Positions 1 to 8,720 of a DNA stretch of 64,000 nucleotides are shown here, piece by piece. The translations under genes were made by a program, and so were the position numbers. Position 1 is the stretch's first letter. Every line of letters begins with the position of its first letter. Below the pieces are notes generated by a model. That model had not been told where the DNA came from. It worked only from the letters and a program-made list of their open reading frames with translations, and did not search any database. The stretch is from contig CANLDN010000011.1 in the NCBI GenBank assembly GCA_947489445.1, positions 62,001-126,000 of the forward strand. Direction: 5' to 3'. This DNA comes from an uncultured Paracoccaceae bacterium. Its GTDB lineage: Bacteria; Pseudomonadota; Alphaproteobacteria; Rhodobacterales; Rhodobacteraceae.

Positions 1-811
1 CCGACAGACCGATCATCACCCAGCGCCGGTCATATTTATCCGCCAGCCAGCCCACCGGATATTGCGCCAGCGCGCCGCCCGCGACGAAAGCGGCCAGGAA
101 ATACCCAATCTGATCGGCGCCCAACCCGACCGCCTGCCCGTATATCGGCCCCACCATCCGGAACGATGCGCTTGATAAAGCGGCAACCAACACGGCCGCG
201 ACCCCAAGCGGCGAACAAGCCCAGGCAAGGGCAGGGCGCAACCGTGTCGCCTTGGGCGTTTCAGGTTGCGGGATCCGCGTCAAGGCGAGCGGCAACAGCG
301 ACGCACAGCATAAGATCGTCAAGATATTATAGGCGATATAGGTTTCCAGATTGGCCAGCGCCCCGATCATGAACTGCGCCACAAAAGACGCGCCCATATC
401 CGCGATGCGGTAGCTGCCCATAGCCCGCCCCCGGGTTTCATTGGTCACTTTGGCCTGCAACCATGCCTCGATCACAGTATAGCAGCCTGCGATGCAAATC
501 CCCGATCCAATCCGAAAAAGCGCCCAGAACCAAGGGTCGGCGATGACCACATGGGCCGCAAGCCCGATTGCTCCCATAGCGGTGAAGGTCGCATAAGCAC
601 GGCTATGCCCGACGCTACCCATCAGGCGCGGCGCCCACCAGCAGCCGATGAAAAATCCAAAGAAATGCGCAGAACCCAGAAAGCCGACCTCAGCCGTGGA
701 AAACCCCGCGCTCAGGCCCGTCAACGCGTCCAGCGGGCCAACGCCACCAGAGGAAAGCTGCAACAGGGCGACCGACAAAAACAAAGCCGCAAAGGAAATC
801 ATCATGCGCAT
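1..811 (-). CDS. MFS transporter (YcaD-like), 3' end outside window
   Basis: The reverse strand reads open from an ATG at 811 to the window edge, about 270 residues of a polytopic membrane protein. It begins MRMMISFAALFLSVALLQ and an in-frame TAG lies shortly upstream, so the N-terminus is complete. Alternating hydrophobic helices are separated by MFS-type basic loops (RAYATF, NETRGRAMG, ADKYDRRW), and the order resembles the YcaD/UMF branch of the major facilitator superfamily. Inner-membrane secondary transport is the likely role; the substrate is unknown. ATGs at 805 and 802 are alternative starts. It stands divergent from the aldo/keto reductase at 941. Confidence 0.75.
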   Translation of the reverse strand, partial: MRMMISFAALFLSVALLQLSSGGVGPLDALTGLSAGFSTAEVGFLGSAHFFGFFIGCWWAPRLMGSVGHSRAYATFTAMGAIGLAAHVVIADPWFWALFRIGSGICIAGCYTVIEAWLQAKVTNETRGRAMGSYRIADMGASFVAQFMIGALANLETYIAYNILTILCCASLLPLALTRIPQPETPKATRLRPALAWACSPLGVAAVLVAALSSASFRMVGPIYGQAVGLGADQIGYFLAAFVAGGALAQYPVGWLADKYDRRWVMIGLS

Positions 812-940
812 GTGGCGGACATTGCGCCGGGCTTTGGCGGGATACTAGAGCGGAATCGACAGGCCGCGTCGCGTTTGTGCCCTTGTCATTGGGCATCGGC
901 ACATTAGGGTCCTGCTGAAACCCTATTTTGAGGCAGATAC

Positions 941-1984
941 ATGAAAAAACTCCCCCTTGGCCGCACCGATATTATTGTCAGCGATTGGTGCCTTGGGTCC
1001 ATGACCTTTGGCAACCAGACCCCGGAAAAAGATGCCCATACCCAGATCGATATGGCGCTGGACGCGGGCATCAACTTCATCGACACGGCCGAGATGTATC
1101 CCGTCAACCCGATCCGCGCGGAAACGGTGGGCCTGTCTGAACAGGTGATCGGCAATTGGGTGACCAGAACGGGGCGACGGGACGATATTGTCATCGCAAC
1201 CAAAGTGTCAGGCAATAACCCCGGCTGGGTGCGCGACGGGCGCGGCTATGACGGCGCTGTCATCCGCGAAGCGGTCGAGACATCGTTGAAACGTCTACAG
1301 ACTGACTTTATTGACCTTTACCAGATGCATTGGCCCATCCGCGGCTCTTACATGTTTCGCCAGAACTGGACCTACGACCCCTCCAGCCAGAACCGGCAAC
1401 AAACGCTGGACCACATGATGGATGTGCTTGAGGCACTGGATCAGGTCGTAAAGGCTGGCAAGGTGCGGGCGATTGGTATGTCCAACGAAAGCGCCTGGGG
1501 CATGACGAAATGGATCGATCAGGCAGAGACTGCAGTGCTGCCGCGCATGGCCTCCGTTCAGAACGAATATTCACTGCTGTGCCGCCTATACGATACCGAC
1601 ATGGCCGAAATGGCGGTGAACGAAGATGTGACGCTGCTGTCCTTCTCACCGCTTGCCTGCGGTCTGTTGACGGGAAAATACCAAAACGGGGCGATCCCTG
1701 ATGGCAGTCGCATGGCGATTAACGGTGATCTTGGCGGACGTGTGACAGACCGGGTCTGGCCTGCGACGCAAGCCTATCTTGATCTTGCCACCGCCCATGA
1801 TCTGGACCCGGTGCATATGGCGATGGCGTGGCAGCGGACGCGGCCTTTCCCGGTATCCGCGATCTTCGGGGCGACAACATCGGCACAGTTGGCGCAGATA
1901 TTGGCAGGCAAGGATGTTGTGCTGTCCGATGATCTGACGGATGAAATTGACCAGCTGCACCGCGCCAACCCCATGCCCTACTGA
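941..1984 (+). CDS. Aldo/keto reductase, Tas-like
   Basis: Cytosolic NADPH-dependent oxidoreductase of the AKR superfamily, 347 residues, the full length for Tas-type members. The catalytic tetrad is visible as D48 and Y53 (NFIDTAEMYP), K88 (IATKVSG) and H130 (YQMHWP). The KRLQTDFIDLYQ and GMSNESAWG segments are typical of the family, and overall order matches E. coli Tas from memory. The start ATG follows an AGGCAG Shine-Dalgarno-like sequence. Substrate is not predictable; carbonyl or aldehyde reduction is expected. It is monocistronic between divergent MFS and the downstream EEP gene, which lies 100 bases away. Confidence 0.88.
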   Translation: MKKLPLGRTDIIVSDWCLGSMTFGNQTPEKDAHTQIDMALDAGINFIDTAEMYPVNPIRAETVGLSEQVIGNWVTRTGRRDDIVIATKVSGNNPGWVRDGRGYDGAVIREAVETSLKRLQTDFIDLYQMHWPIRGSYMFRQNWTYDPSSQNRQQTLDHMMDVLEALDQVVKAGKVRAIGMSNESAWGMTKWIDQAETAVLPRMASVQNEYSLLCRLYDTDMAEMAVNEDVTLLSFSPLACGLLTGKYQNGAIPDGSRMAINGDLGGRVTDRVWPATQAYLDLATAHDLDPVHMAMAWQRTRPFPVSAIFGATTSAQLAQILAGKDVVLSDDLTDEIDQLHRANPMPY

Positions 1985-2087
1985 TTGATGTTCTGAGGGT
2001 GTTCGTGACTTTCAGCGTATGCCGGTCTGAGCCCCGTTTGATGCGGATAACGGTGAGCCAAAAGATTTCAGCCTCTTCGGAGATTAC

Positions 2088-2969
2088 ATGAAGCCATTAT
2101 GCACAACATTGGCAATTATTGCTGGTCTGTGTTTGCTCTTGGGCTTTCTGGGATTTTTGCACCCTGTATTTGACGCGTTGGCCATCGGCCGAAAGGTGGC
2201 CATTTGTGCGGTGTTCTTTTTTCTGTCACTCCGCGCCATTTTGGGGCGTCGCCTTGTCCTTGGAACACTAGCGCTTAGCCTCTTCACGCTGGCCGCAGCC
2301 ATATCCCGCTTTCCCGGTGATGGTGAGGCCGGCAGCGTCAGAATTTATACAAAAAACCTCTGGCATGCGAACCAAGAGGTGGCGTCCATAGTGACTGATA
2401 TTCAGCAGATGAAGCCTGATGTGGTCTTCTTGCAAGAGGTTTCGCGCGAAAACAACGCGGTGATGTCCGAACTACAGGCATCCTTTCCGTATCAGGCACT
2501 TTGCCCGTGGCAGGGATGGAACGGCATTGCCATTTTATCCCGTTGGCCGTTGTCGAACGACACGCCAAGATGTTCGCCGCAAAGGTCGCTGATGGCCGTT
2601 AAGGTCATGAGGCCCGAAGGATCATTTTGGGCCGTCGGTGTTCACCTCCAGCAACCTTGGCCCGATGTACAATGGCTGCATTTGGAACAGGCTTTATCAG
2701 TTATTGAGGGCCTTGACGAAGGCGCAATCGTCGCCGGCGATTTCAACACCGTACCTTGGAGCGCAGCAGCCCGGCGCATCGGGCAGCTAACCGGCACAAC
2801 GCCAGTCCATCCGCAAAAAACCACCTTTCACCTTTGGGGTGTCGGCCTGCCGCTCGATCAAGTTTGGGCATTGGGTGGATGGACACAGATACGACCACTC
2901 ATAGGCTCCGATCATTTTGGCGTGGTGGCGGACGTCTGGCCCTCTGAAGGTGGCGGGCTGTCAAGATAG
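2088..2969 (+). CDS. Endonuclease/exonuclease/phosphatase (EEP) family membrane protein
   Basis: 293 residues. The first about 80 form two or three hydrophobic helices, and the rest is an EEP-fold (DNase I-like) domain. Landmarks of the metal site are FLQEVSREN (metal-binding Glu), AGDFNTVPW (Asp/Asn) and the C-terminal GSDHFGV (Asp-His pair), so the active site seems complete. GGAG precedes the ATG at good spacing. The domain probably faces the periplasm. Family members act on phosphodiesters of nucleic acids, lipids or sugars; nothing here fixes the substrate. Confidence 0.82.
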   Translation: MKPLCTTLAIIAGLCLLLGFLGFLHPVFDALAIGRKVAICAVFFFLSLRAILGRRLVLGTLALSLFTLAAAISRFPGDGEAGSVRIYTKNLWHANQEVASIVTDIQQMKPDVVFLQEVSRENNAVMSELQASFPYQALCPWQGWNGIAILSRWPLSNDTPRCSPQRSLMAVKVMRPEGSFWAVGVHLQQPWPDVQWLHLEQALSVIEGLDEGAIVAGDFNTVPWSAAARRIGQLTGTTPVHPQKTTFHLWGVGLPLDQVWALGGWTQIRPLIGSDHFGVVADVWPSEGGGLSR

Positions 2970-3017
2970 GCCGCTGCATGCCCAATATAACAAACATCGA
3001 CGGTCTCGCGCTCAACC

Positions 3018-3482
3018 TCATGGCGAACCCGCATTCTGCGCCAACGGGATGCTGAAACGGGGGCCGGACGCCCCGCTGAGTTCCTCAAAGCCCATCGCCC
3101 TATAGGCCGCTGCCGCACCGGGGTTGTCGGGCGCGGTGCCGATGGTGAGCCGGCAGGCGCTTCGTGCTGTGGCGTGGTCCCGTGCTGCCTTGATCAGCGC
3201 GGTGCCTATGCCGTGCCCGCGCAGGGGTTCTTCGACAAACAGATGCGCGATGTCGAGCAGGTCGCCTGTGTTCATCGGTCGCCAGCGTGGTTCAAGTATG
3301 GCGTAGCCTGTGGCTTTGCCTGCCTGCCGCGCGATCAGCGCTGTGAGTGGTCCGTCAATCAGCCGCGCTTGGGCGTCGGCCAGCCCCATATGGCAGGGGT
3401 CGCCGTGAAAGGCGCACAGCTTGCGGATCATGGATAGAAGTGCCGGGATGTCCCGTACGGTGGCTTTGGAGATATCGGGCAT
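3018..3482 (-). CDS. GNAT family N-acetyltransferase
   Basis: 154 residues, a single GNAT domain. It starts MPDISKATVRDIPALLSMI, and the acetyl-CoA pyrophosphate loop motif is seen as the block LRGHGIGTALIKAA (R/Q-x-x-G-x-G/A). AGAGGA precedes the ATG. It likely acetylates an amine, small molecule or protein; substrate unknown. It is convergent with the EEP gene (about 48 bases apart) and divergent from the carnitine operon. Confidence 0.85.
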   Translation of the reverse strand: MPDISKATVRDIPALLSMIRKLCAFHGDPCHMGLADAQARLIDGPLTALIARQAGKATGYAILEPRWRPMNTGDLLDIAHLFVEEPLRGHGIGTALIKAARDHATARSACRLTIGTAPDNPGAAAAYRAMGFEELSGASGPRFSIPLAQNAGSP

Positions 3483-3742
3483 AGTGTCCTCTGGGGTTTT
3501 GGCCCGGTGGGGACGCCAACATGATTTACCGCCCTGCCGGGCGTTTGGTGTCTTGAGATGTCAGAAAAGAACCAGCCGCCGTTATGTCGAGCTGATAAAA
3601 TAAACGCTAGCGATGTTATGGCGTATGTTCATGGTGCTTTGGTGCCAAAGGATGCCTGCCGCTGTCAAGCATTCCGTCTTGTACGTGGCGGTAATATCGG
3701 GGAATGTCGCGCGCAATCAGGCAAGCAAAGGAGAGGCACCCC

Positions 3743-4651
3743 ATGCCGCTGTCCATGAACCGCGAGGTTTTTATTACCTGTGCTGTCACCGGATCAGGGG
3801 CAACGCAGGATCGCAGCCCGCATGTGCCCCGATCGCCCCAACAGATTGCCGACAGTGCGATTGATGCGGCCAAAGCAGGTGCTGCCATTGTGCATTGCCA
3901 TGTGCGCGACCCAGACAATGGTACGCCGTCTCGCCGTCTGGACCTATACCGCGAAGTCACCGACCGCATTCGCGCCGCAGAGGTTGATGTGGTTTTGAAC
4001 CTGACCGCCGGGATGGGTGGTGATATAGTGTTTGGCGGGGTTGAACAGCCGCTCCCAACTGTTGCGGGCACTGACATGGTTGGCGCGACCGAACGGGTCG
4101 CCCATATCGCCCAATGCCTGCCGGAAATCTGCACACTGGATTGTGGCACCATGAACTTTGCCGAGGCTGACTATGTCATGACCAACACGCCGGGGATGCT
4201 GACGGCCATGGGCCGCATGATGACCGATCTGGGCGTGAAGCCGGAAATCGAGGCGTTTGATACCGGCCATCTGTGGTACGCCAAACAACTCGTCAGCGAC
4301 GGTGTGCTGGACAGCCCCGCATTGGTGCAGCTTTGTATGGGCGTGCCCTGGGGGGCACCTGATGACCTCAATACATTCATGGCGATGGTCAATAACGTGC
4401 CCGATGACTGGACATTTTCCGCCTTCGGACTGGGACGGTCGCAGATGCCTTATGTCGCGGCCTCTGTGCTGGCAGGTGGCAATGTGCGTGTGGGGTTGGA
4501 GGATAACCTGATGCTGGACAAGGGCGTACTCGCAACCAACGCCCAACTGGTCGAACGGGCGGTCGGGATCGTTGAAAACCTCGGGGCACGGGTGATCGGA
4601 CCCGATCAGGTCCGCGCCAAACTGCGGCTGAAAAAAAGGGCACCGGCATGA
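3743..4651 (+). CDS. cdhC: 3-dehydrocarnitine cleavage enzyme (BKACE, DUF849)
   Basis: 302 residues of the beta-keto acid cleavage enzyme family, a TIM-barrel zinc enzyme condensing a beta-keto acid with acetyl-CoA. The zinc-binding HCHVRD block (H51, H53) is intact, as are TAGMGGD and the C-terminal GLEDN block. The start chosen is the ATG at 3743 preceded by AAAGGAGAGG; an upstream in-frame ATG at 3704 lacks a ribosome site. The specific call comes from context: three genes on is a carnitine 3-dehydrogenase-thioesterase. In Pseudomonas cdhABC this family member turns 3-dehydrocarnitine plus acetyl-CoA into betainyl-CoA and acetoacetate. The stop overlaps the lipocalin start by 4 bases. Confidence 0.82.
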   Translation: MPLSMNREVFITCAVTGSGATQDRSPHVPRSPQQIADSAIDAAKAGAAIVHCHVRDPDNGTPSRRLDLYREVTDRIRAAEVDVVLNLTAGMGGDIVFGGVEQPLPTVAGTDMVGATERVAHIAQCLPEICTLDCGTMNFAEADYVMTNTPGMLTAMGRMMTDLGVKPEIEAFDTGHLWYAKQLVSDGVLDSPALVQLCMGVPWGAPDDLNTFMAMVNNVPDDWTFSAFGLGRSQMPYVAASVLAGGNVRVGLEDNLMLDKGVLATNAQLVERAVGIVENLGARVIGPDQVRAKLRLKKRAPA

Positions 4652-5163
4652 GAATTCTGGCACTTCTGCTGCTGTTATCCGGCTGCGGGTATCTCACGGT
4701 CTACCGCGACACGGACACGCCGATTTCATCGCAGGCGGTGTTTGACGCCGAACGCTACACCGGCATCTGGCACGAGGTCGCCCGCTTTCCGGTCCCGTTC
4801 GAGGCAGGCTGCGTTGGCGTGACCGCTGAATACCAATTGCGCGATGATGGTTTGCTGTCGGTCCTGAACATCTGCCGCAATGCGGACGGGTCCGAAAAAT
4901 CGCGCATCGCCGGCACGGCAGAAATCGTGGGGCCGGGACGGCTCAAGGTCCGGTTTCCTTCCGTCCCCTTTGTGGCCGCCGATTATTGGGTCTTGTGGGT
5001 CGATGAAGGGTATCGTACCGCCGTGGTTGGCGCGCCCAATGGCCGGTCGGGCTGGATATTAAACCGGGATCCGCAGATCCCCGCCGATAGATTGGCCGCC
5101 GCGCGTGGTATTTTGGAATTCAATGGCTATGATCTGAGCCGACTGATGGAGGTATCCCCTTGA
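4648..5163 (+). CDS. Lipocalin lipoprotein (Blc-like)
   Basis: 171 residues with a lipoprotein signal peptide, lipobox LLSGC with Cys13 as lipidated residue. The lipocalin signature GIWHEVARFPVPFE follows, then a beta-rich body with a late RSGWILNRDP segment typical of bacterial Blc lipocalins. Likely membrane-anchored in the periplasm or outer membrane, binding a lipid-like or amphipathic ligand. It is translationally coupled on both sides (ATGA overlaps with cdhC and the next small gene), which ties it to carnitine use. Binding of acylcarnitines or released fatty acyl groups is a speculation. Confidence 0.85.
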   Translation: MRILALLLLLSGCGYLTVYRDTDTPISSQAVFDAERYTGIWHEVARFPVPFEAGCVGVTAEYQLRDDGLLSVLNICRNADGSEKSRIAGTAEIVGPGRLKVRFPSVPFVAADYWVLWVDEGYRTAVVGAPNGRSGWILNRDPQIPADRLAAARGILEFNGYDLSRLMEVSP

Positions 5164-5408
5164 AACGTTTGATTTTGGGTTGTGTGATGGGACTGGCCGC
5201 ATGTGACGGCGCGGGTGTTGGCAGCGGCGGCGGTGGCTTTACCGAATATATGGTTATCGGCAATCGCATGACGTTTGAACAATGTCGCGCGCGTGGCGGT
5301 CTGATCATCCGCGATGCAAACACCTCCATGGTGGCCTGTGATCCGACAGTGCGCGGTGACCCTGTGCCTGCCGACGAGTTTGATCATCCGGGCAAGCCAA
5401 CCGGCTAG
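5160..5408 (+). CDS. Small putative lipoprotein in carnitine operon
   Basis: 82 residues. The N-terminus MKRLILGCVMGLAAC reads as a signal peptide with lipobox GLAAC, then a glycine-rich spacer (GVGSGGGGF) and a short domain with two further cysteines. I do not recognise the family. The start overlaps the lipocalin stop by 4 bases and the gene ends 10 bases before the carnitine dehydrogenase, so it is co-transcribed. A role as partner of the lipocalin is possible but not shown. Confidence 0.7.
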   Translation: MKRLILGCVMGLAACDGAGVGSGGGGFTEYMVIGNRMTFEQCRARGGLIIRDANTSMVACDPTVRGDPVPADEFDHPGKPTG

Positions 5409-5418
5409 GACGACGTAT

Positions 5419-6873
5419 ATGACGGTAGCGGCAATCATTGGCGGCGGGGTGATCGGCGGCGGATGGGCTGCGCGGTTCTTGCTGATGGGGTGGGATGTGC
5501 GGGTGTTCGACCCAGATCCCGATGCGGAACGCAAGATCAACGACGTGCTGGACAACGCGCGGCGGTCCTTGCCCGGACTTTCGGATGTCGCCCTGCCCGA
5601 AGAGGGTAAGCTGAGCTTTCACACTGCCATGTCAGACGCCGTGGACGGTGCCATCTGGATACAGGAAAGCGTGCCAGAGCGTTTGGAGCTGAAACGCAAA
5701 GTCTATCAAGCGCTGCAGGAACACTGTGCGCCTGATGCGATCATCGGCTCGTCCACTAGCGGTTTCAAACCTTCGGAATTGCAGGGCTGTGCCACGCGGC
5801 CCGACCAGATCATTGTCACCCACCCGTTTAACCCGGTCTATCTGTTGCCGCTTGTCGAACTGGTCGCCAGCGACAAAATCGCGGCTGATCTGGTCACCCG
5901 CGCCAAGGATCTCCTGACCGGCATCGGGATGTATCCGCTTGAAATCGGGGCTGAGATTGACGCCCATATCGCCGACCGGCTGTTAGAGGCCGTCTGGCGC
6001 GAGGCGCTGTGGCTGATCAATGACGGCGTGGCGACAACGCAGGAAATTGACGACGCGATCCGTTATGGCTTTGGCCTGCGCTGGGCGCAGATGGGCCTGT
6101 TTGAAACCTACCGCATTGCAGGGGGTGAGGCAGGGATGCGCCATTTCATCGAACAGTTCGGCCCGGCGCTGGCGTGGCCGTGGACAAAGCTGATGGATGT
6201 GCCGGAACTGACTGATGATTTAATTGACCGGATCGCAGACCAGTCAGATGCGCAATCGGGCCATATGACGATCCGGCAGTTGGAACGCGCCCGTGATGAT
6301 AATCTTGTGACCATCCTGCGGGGGCTGAAGGCACGGGACTTCGGGGCCGGAGCCTTGCTGAACGCGCATGACCGCCGGGTGGAAGGGCCTATCACCCTGC
6401 CGCATGATCTGCGCAGCCTCATCATGACGGTGGAACGGACTGTGCCGCTGGATTGGACAGACTACAACGGCCATATGAACGAGGCGAAGTATTTGCAGGC
6501 CTTTGGCGATGCGACCGACCGGATGATGTGGCTGATTGGCTGCGATGCGGACTATATCGCGGGCGGGTCCAGCTACTTCACCGCCGAAACGCATATCCGG
6601 CATCTCGACGAGGTGCATGCAGGCGAATTGATTACGGTTCTGACGCAGGTATTGGCTGGAAAGGGCAAGAAGATGCATTTGTTTCACCGGATGTTTGCGG
6701 GCAGTCGTGAGCTGGCAACGGGTGAGCACATGTTGATCCATGTGGACCTGACGACCCGGCGCGCATCCGACCCGGCACCGGCTCTAGCAAAAACACTTGG
6801 TCTTATCGCAAAGGCGCATGCCGCATTGCCCCACCCCGAAGGCGCCGGAAAAGGCGTCGGGGTCAAAGGCTAA
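5419..6873 (+). CDS. lcdH: L-carnitine 3-dehydrogenase fused to betainyl-CoA thioesterase
   Basis: 484 residues, two domains. Residues 1-320 form a 3-hydroxyacyl-CoA-dehydrogenase-type NAD enzyme, with Rossmann motif GGGVIGGGWAARF near the start and HPFNPVYLLPLVE in the catalytic region. From about 335 a hotdog-fold thioesterase follows, with DWTDYNGHMNEAKYL near 343. This matches the long form of L-carnitine dehydrogenase (Rhizobium type); in Pseudomonas the two activities are separate CdhA and CdhB. It oxidises L-carnitine to 3-dehydrocarnitine and should hydrolyse betainyl-CoA to glycine betaine. The ATG at 5419 puts the Rossmann motif at the usual distance. The stop overlaps the convergent regulator by 4 bases. 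Confidence 0.88.
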   Translation: MTVAAIIGGGVIGGGWAARFLLMGWDVRVFDPDPDAERKINDVLDNARRSLPGLSDVALPEEGKLSFHTAMSDAVDGAIWIQESVPERLELKRKVYQALQEHCAPDAIIGSSTSGFKPSELQGCATRPDQIIVTHPFNPVYLLPLVELVASDKIAADLVTRAKDLLTGIGMYPLEIGAEIDAHIADRLLEAVWREALWLINDGVATTQEIDDAIRYGFGLRWAQMGLFETYRIAGGEAGMRHFIEQFGPALAWPWTKLMDVPELTDDLIDRIADQSDAQSGHMTIRQLERARDDNLVTILRGLKARDFGAGALLNAHDRRVEGPITLPHDLRSLIMTVERTVPLDWTDYNGHMNEAKYLQAFGDATDRMMWLIGCDADYIAGGSSYFTAETHIRHLDEVHAGELITVLTQVLAGKGKKMHLFHRMFAGSRELATGEHMLIHVDLTTRRASDPAPALAKTLGLIAKAHAALPHPEGAGKGVGVKG

Positions 6874-7730
6874 CCCACCTGCGCGATCAACTGGTCAAAA
6901 TGATCCACCATATCACGCGGTGACACGGTTGCGGCCCGCACCAGACTGTCAAAATGCTGGGTCACTGCATCAACCCTTTCGGTATCGCGGAAAACCAGAT
7001 AATTCCGCCCGATATAGATGACCGCCAATAGCGGGCCAAACACGGTGACAGGGGCCGAATACAGTTGCCGCTGGTCATAAAGATGCAGGCGCAGCGATGG
7101 GTATAGCTGCGCGTGCAAATCGCGAAACTGGCGCAGTTGATCGCGGCGTAATGCGGTGGGCAGCCCACTATAATATCCTTCTGCGCGGGCAAATGCGCTG
7201 AGCTCGGACAGTGGCAGCGCAATCTCATAATCCGACCGCGCGCCGCGCATCCAGTTCAACCGATCCTCGCTCGCGCCAATCGCCTGGTCGGTTGTCTTGC
7301 CCAACGATGGGGCATATTCCCAGCGCAGCATTTCAGAGGTCTTCATCATGTCCGGCAGCCCGGATGGGACATGTCTGATCTTGTATCCCGCGGCCTCCTG
7401 ATGCCACGCAAATATCTGATCATCGACCATCGCACGCGGGGCTTCGGTCATGGAAATTGCGGTTGCCACCAACGCCTCTGCCTGTTCAGGCCGATCTGAC
7501 AGACCCAGCAACCAATCCGCGCTGACCCCCAGCACCGCCGCGCATTCAGCGACCAATTGGGCATTGGGCAGGCGGGCGCCCCTGTCTTTAAGAAGTTGGG
7601 ACAGCGTGGACCGATCCACACCAGCATCTCGCGCCAAACCACTTTGCGTCGCCCCCACAAGCGTCATGGCAGCGGTCAGCCGGTCGCGGAACAATTGCGC
7701 GCGATCGCGTTTGTCGATTTTTATCACCAT
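6870..7730 (-). CDS. XRE-family transcriptional regulator
   Basis: 286 residues. An HTH_3/XRE DNA-binding domain occupies about 14-75 (TQSGLARDAGVDRSTLSQLL, then VLGVSADWLLGL). A long C-terminal region of about 180 residues with no name I can give is probably a ligand-sensing or oligomerisation domain. It lies tail-to-tail with the carnitine dehydrogenase and may regulate that operon, but it is also divergent from the desaturase at 7813. No clear Shine-Dalgarno precedes the ATG. An A/T palindrome sits immediately upstream. Confidence 0.82.
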   Translation of the reverse strand: MVIKIDKRDRAQLFRDRLTAAMTLVGATQSGLARDAGVDRSTLSQLLKDRGARLPNAQLVAECAAVLGVSADWLLGLSDRPEQAEALVATAISMTEAPRAMVDDQIFAWHQEAAGYKIRHVPSGLPDMMKTSEMLRWEYAPSLGKTTDQAIGASEDRLNWMRGARSDYEIALPLSELSAFARAEGYYSGLPTALRRDQLRQFRDLHAQLYPSLRLHLYDQRQLYSAPVTVFGPLLAVIYIGRNYLVFRDTERVDAVTQHFDSLVRAATVSPRDMVDHFDQLIAQVG

Positions 7731-7737
7731 TGGCGCT

Positions 7738-7752
7738 AAAAATCACATTTTT
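7738..7752. promoter_or_regulatory. 15-base palindrome in the XRE/desaturase intergenic region
   Basis: Arms AAAAAT and ATTTTT with centre CAC, a perfect 6-base inverted repeat just upstream of the XRE start codon and about 60 bases upstream of the desaturase. A dimeric regulator operator is likely; autoregulation by the XRE protein is an inference. Confidence 0.4.
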
Positions 7753-7812
7753 GGGGTTTTGTGAACCAGTCTCAGAATACCCGGCCACGGGTGCCGTTGG
7801 TATTCACAACTC

Positions 7813-8697
7813 ATGGGGAAGATTCACGAAAAGGTTAAGTCGGTCGCGTGGCCGACAATATGGTTGATTTTGGCGTGCTACAGCGTCTGGGCGATTGCCC
7901 TTTGGGTATTGCCGCTCGGGCCCAACATCATTGTTGCCGGCTTTGCCATAGCTTTCCATGCTTCGCTGCAACATGAGGTCATCCACGGCCATCCGACACG
8001 CTGGCAATGGGTGAATGACGCCATGATCTGGCCGCCATTGACGCTGGTCGTGCCTTATGCGCGGTTCAAGGCCACGCATTTGGCACATCACAACGACGCG
8101 ACACTGACCGACCCTTATGACGACCCCGAAACCAACTATCTCGCCCCTGATATCTGGGATGACCTTCCGCGTATTTTGCGTACTGTGCTGCGCGCCAATA
8201 ACACGCTGGCGGGGCGGCTGAGCATAGGCCCGCTGGTCGGCACCGGTGGTTTTCTTTTGTGCGAATGGCGGATGCGCAATGTGTCGGTCGTTTGGGGTTG
8301 GCTACTGCATATTCCTGCGGTCAGCATCGTATTGGCTGTTGTGATTGCGGCCCCAATGCCCGTTTGGGCCTATTACATCGCCGCCTATCTGGGCCTGTCG
8401 CTATTGCGGCTCAGAACCTTCCTTGAACATCAGGCACATGAACGTGCAAGCGGGCGCAGCGTGATCATCGAAGACCGTGGGCTTTTCGCCTTTCTGTTCC
8501 TCAACAATAATTTCCACGTGGTCCACCACATGCATCCCAAGGTCGCGTGGTACAAGCTGCCCGCCCTCTACCGTGCCCGGCGTGACCACTATCTGCGGCG
8601 CAATGGCGGCTATCTTTACCCATCTTATGCCGCAATCCTGCGGCAATATCTCTGGCGAGCCAAGGATCCGGTGGCGCACCCCCTCTGGCGGCGCTGA
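7813..8697 (+). CDS. Fatty acid desaturase family membrane protein
   Basis: 294 residues, with several transmembrane helices and the three histidine boxes of the membrane di-iron desaturase/hydroxylase fold: HEVIHGH, HLAHH and HVVHHMH. It probably introduces a double bond or hydroxyl into a lipid acyl chain or related hydrophobic substrate at the inner membrane. The specific substrate cannot be read from sequence; carotenoid ketolases and hydroxylases share the boxes. The ATG has no obvious ribosome site. Confidence 0.83.
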   Translation: MGKIHEKVKSVAWPTIWLILACYSVWAIALWVLPLGPNIIVAGFAIAFHASLQHEVIHGHPTRWQWVNDAMIWPPLTLVVPYARFKATHLAHHNDATLTDPYDDPETNYLAPDIWDDLPRILRTVLRANNTLAGRLSIGPLVGTGGFLLCEWRMRNVSVVWGWLLHIPAVSIVLAVVIAAPMPVWAYYIAAYLGLSLLRLRTFLEHQAHERASGRSVIIEDRGLFAFLFLNNNFHVVHHMHPKVAWYKLPALYRARRDHYLRRNGGYLYPSYAAILRQYLWRAKDPVAHPLWRR

Positions 8698-8720
8698 CAT
8701 AATGCAGGCATAGGGGCCGG

